A DNA stretch of 64,000 nt. It comes from Apodospora peruviana. Taxonomy: Eukaryota; Ascomycota; Sordariomycetes; Sordariales; Lasiosphaeriaceae. Of the stretch, positions 62,615 through 64,000 are shown one piece after another (position 1 is the stretch's first letter; each line of letters opens with the position of its first letter). The stretch is from the NCBI GenBank assembly GCA_033439685.1, contig JAUEDM010000001.1:3224001-3288000 (forward strand), written 5' to 3'. The notes under the pieces are model-generated. The model was given only the letters and a program-made list of their open reading frames with translations, was not told the DNA's origin and ran no database searches. Both the position numbers and the translations under genes were made by a program.

Positions 62615-63648
62615 ATGAAATCTCTCCGAGCTGCCAATGCGCTGTTGCGCAGCAGTCGTGGTAGCTGCAATGGGGCTTGCTTGTATGTCTGGCACCCAAT
62701 TGCTCAAACTCCCTAAAGCTAACACTCGCCACTCTCTTGGACAGACAAGCTCCGCTTCTACGAGACTCACAAATAGCTTCTTGCTCCGCGAGCATCACGA
62801 CTACACAAAGTCAATTGTCAACAGCTCTCTACCTCAGCCATGGCTCACCCGCCCAACACCACAGGTCATTTTCCCAGACGACCAGGAACTATAAACGGCC
62901 ACCCAAGAATAAGGAGCCTGCTGAGGACGCCGCGCCGGCGACAAAGAGAAGAGGAAACAAGGGGAGGGAATCCTACGACGAAGTTGCAACCAAAAACTCC
63001 AACAAGTCAGCAAAATCAGAAGCAGGCCCAGCAACAGAAAAAATCACCGGACCGCAACCCGATCCGGAGCAGCCGTTCGAGCTCGCCGACCTGACGTACG
63101 CCTTCGACAAAGCGGACCAGCACCACGTCGAAGAGCTAAAGAAACTACGCACCGGGGCCCGCTTCAACGCCGAAGTGATCGGCGCGATCCCCGTCAACCC
63201 GGACAAGAAGAACTCGTCCATCAGTTTTCCGTTACGCGAGCTGGCGACCGTCGCGCCGCTCGGCGGGCGCAAGTGGAGCATTTTGTCGTTTGAAGAGGCC
63301 TCGGTCAAGCCCATCATGAGCGCGATCCAGAAATCGGACGAGTTCAACCAGCAGCCGCAGCGCAGCGAGGACAACCTGCTCGAGCTGACGATTTCTGTTG
63401 AACCCGAACGCGCCGACGCGCTCGCCAAACGAGTGAAAGATACCTGTCTGGCCTGGCGCAACAAGATCAGGGCGCTCAGTCACAAGCGGGAGACGGTGAA
63501 CAAGCGCTGGAGGGCTGAGGGCGCGATAGTAGACGATGACTTGCAGAAGTTGAAGCAGAAAGTGCAGAAGATGCAGGAGGACCGGATGAAGGTTGTCGCG
63601 CAACGCGAGAAGGAGGCGTTGCAGCATGTTCAGTCTAGGTCTGGGTAG
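62615..63648 (+). CDS. RRF1: Mitochondrial ribosome recycling factor
   Basis: Exons 62615-62682 and 62745-63648; intron 62683-62744 has a GTATGT donor and a GCTAAC branch site, and the phases give 323 residues. The first exon supplies the ATG (MKSLRAANALLRSSRG), a Ser/Arg-rich N-terminus typical of a mitochondrial targeting signal; the second exon has no suitable ATG before the conserved part. The RRF domain begins near 140 (LADLTYAFDKADQHHVEELK) and continues with GAIPVNP, FPLRELATVAPLGGRKWS and a C-terminal coiled coil (residues 285-315). RRF splits post-termination mitoribosomes together with mitochondrial EF-G2. The tRNA-Val gene lies 210 bp upstream in the opposite orientation. Confidence 0.9.
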
Positions 63649-63962
63649 ACTACCGAGACATGGGCGTCTCTACAGTTTGAGGATAGATGGGCGGAAACTT
63701 GAAAGAGATCGGGGACCTGAGGTAACCGAGGTACCAGGTAGGTACCTAGGTAAAGATTTGCATCGTGTCGGGACTGTGTACAAATATCACCATCACCACG
63801 GGGAAACGAGTCAAGTATAGCAAAGAACTTACAATGGTGGGTGGTTTGTGCCGCCTATATAGATTTACCGCCCAGTTTATTGTTACAGATCTATGTGATG
63901 GTTTATTTTTCTTGAACACAACTTGTAATATACACTACCGCCACCTTATCTTATCAATCTCC
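63649..63962. other. 3' flank of RRF1 with a microrepeat
   Basis: AT-rich 3'-flanking DNA. A microrepeat GAGGTACCAGGTAGGTACCTAGGTAAAG lies at about 63728-63754. No gene is visible before the possible C-terminus at the right edge. Confidence 0.55.
63723..63754. repeat. ACCTAGGTA-type microrepeat
   Basis: Overlapping AGGTACC, AGGTAGGTACC and CCTAGGTAA words, the same type as at 8631, 25655 and 41466. Confidence 0.8.
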
Positions 63963-64000
63963 CTACTGCCTTGGTGCGCGAGGAGCAGCTGCTGCAGTCT
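63963..64000 (-). CDS. Possible 3' end of a gene running off the right edge
   Basis: On the minus strand a frame enters from the edge as TAAAAPRAPRQ and ends at TAG (63963-63965). The Ala/Pro composition and higher GC fit a low-complexity C-terminus convergent with RRF1, but only about 11 codons are visible. This is weak evidence and may be chance. Confidence 0.25.
   Translation of the reverse strand, partial: TAAAAPRAPRQ

Overview
The window is nuclear DNA from a filamentous ascomycete, most likely a Sordariomycete. The evidence is GC-rich exons, short introns (about 50-130 nt, one of 227 nt) with GTRNGT donors and CTAAC/CTGAC-type branch sites just before the AG, and a gene set typical of Pezizomycotina: an E(z)/KMT6 Polycomb methyltransferase, a multi-PAS hybrid histidine kinase, PIL1, SUR7/PalI, WSC and TOS1-type wall proteins. 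Species cannot be fixed from the sequence alone.

Layout, left to right. 1-10 kb: the 3' end of an unknown gene (+), TAF2 (-), a broken aminoglycoside-phosphotransferase-like gene (-), and the PPZ-type phosphatase gene (-). 11.1-16.3 kb: a 5.2-kb gap with no supportable gene. 16-25 kb: a SUR7/PalI membrane protein (+), a sterol-dehydrogenase-like SDR (-) and the PRC2 methyltransferase (-). 26-37 kb: PIL1 (+), the NatC subunit NAA38 (-), the repair nuclease RAD2/XPG (+) and a frameshifted TOS1-like wall protein (+). 37-50 kb: WDR6/Trm734 (-), a small WSC protein (+), translesion polymerase REV1 (-), the splicing factor RED (+) and a nucleoside hydrolase (-). 52-64 kb: an aldehyde dehydrogenase (-), a multi-PAS hybrid histidine kinase (+), an intron-containing tRNA-Val (-), mitochondrial ribosome recycling factor (+) and the possible 3' end of a gene at the right edge (-).

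The genes are single-copy housekeeping and cell-surface genes, not a pathway cluster. Many pairs are head-to-head (PPZ/SUR7, EZH2/PIL1, NAA38/RAD2, WDR6/WSC, REV1/RED, ALDH/kinase), so several intergenic regions probably serve as bidirectional promoters. For most genes I resolved exon structure by reading splice sites and checking that the reading phase stays consistent across exons.

I saw no transposon, CRISPR array, rRNA gene or secondary-metabolite cluster. The most unusual items are two multiply disrupted genes, a (AACAGC)23 repeat coding for Asn-Ser inside one of them, a duplicated RPGAGRK-type basic motif in the tail of the Polycomb methyltransferase, three ubiquitin-binding-like motifs in REV1, and dispersed ACCTAGGTA-like microrepeats in the spacers. 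I found no convincing new biological system.
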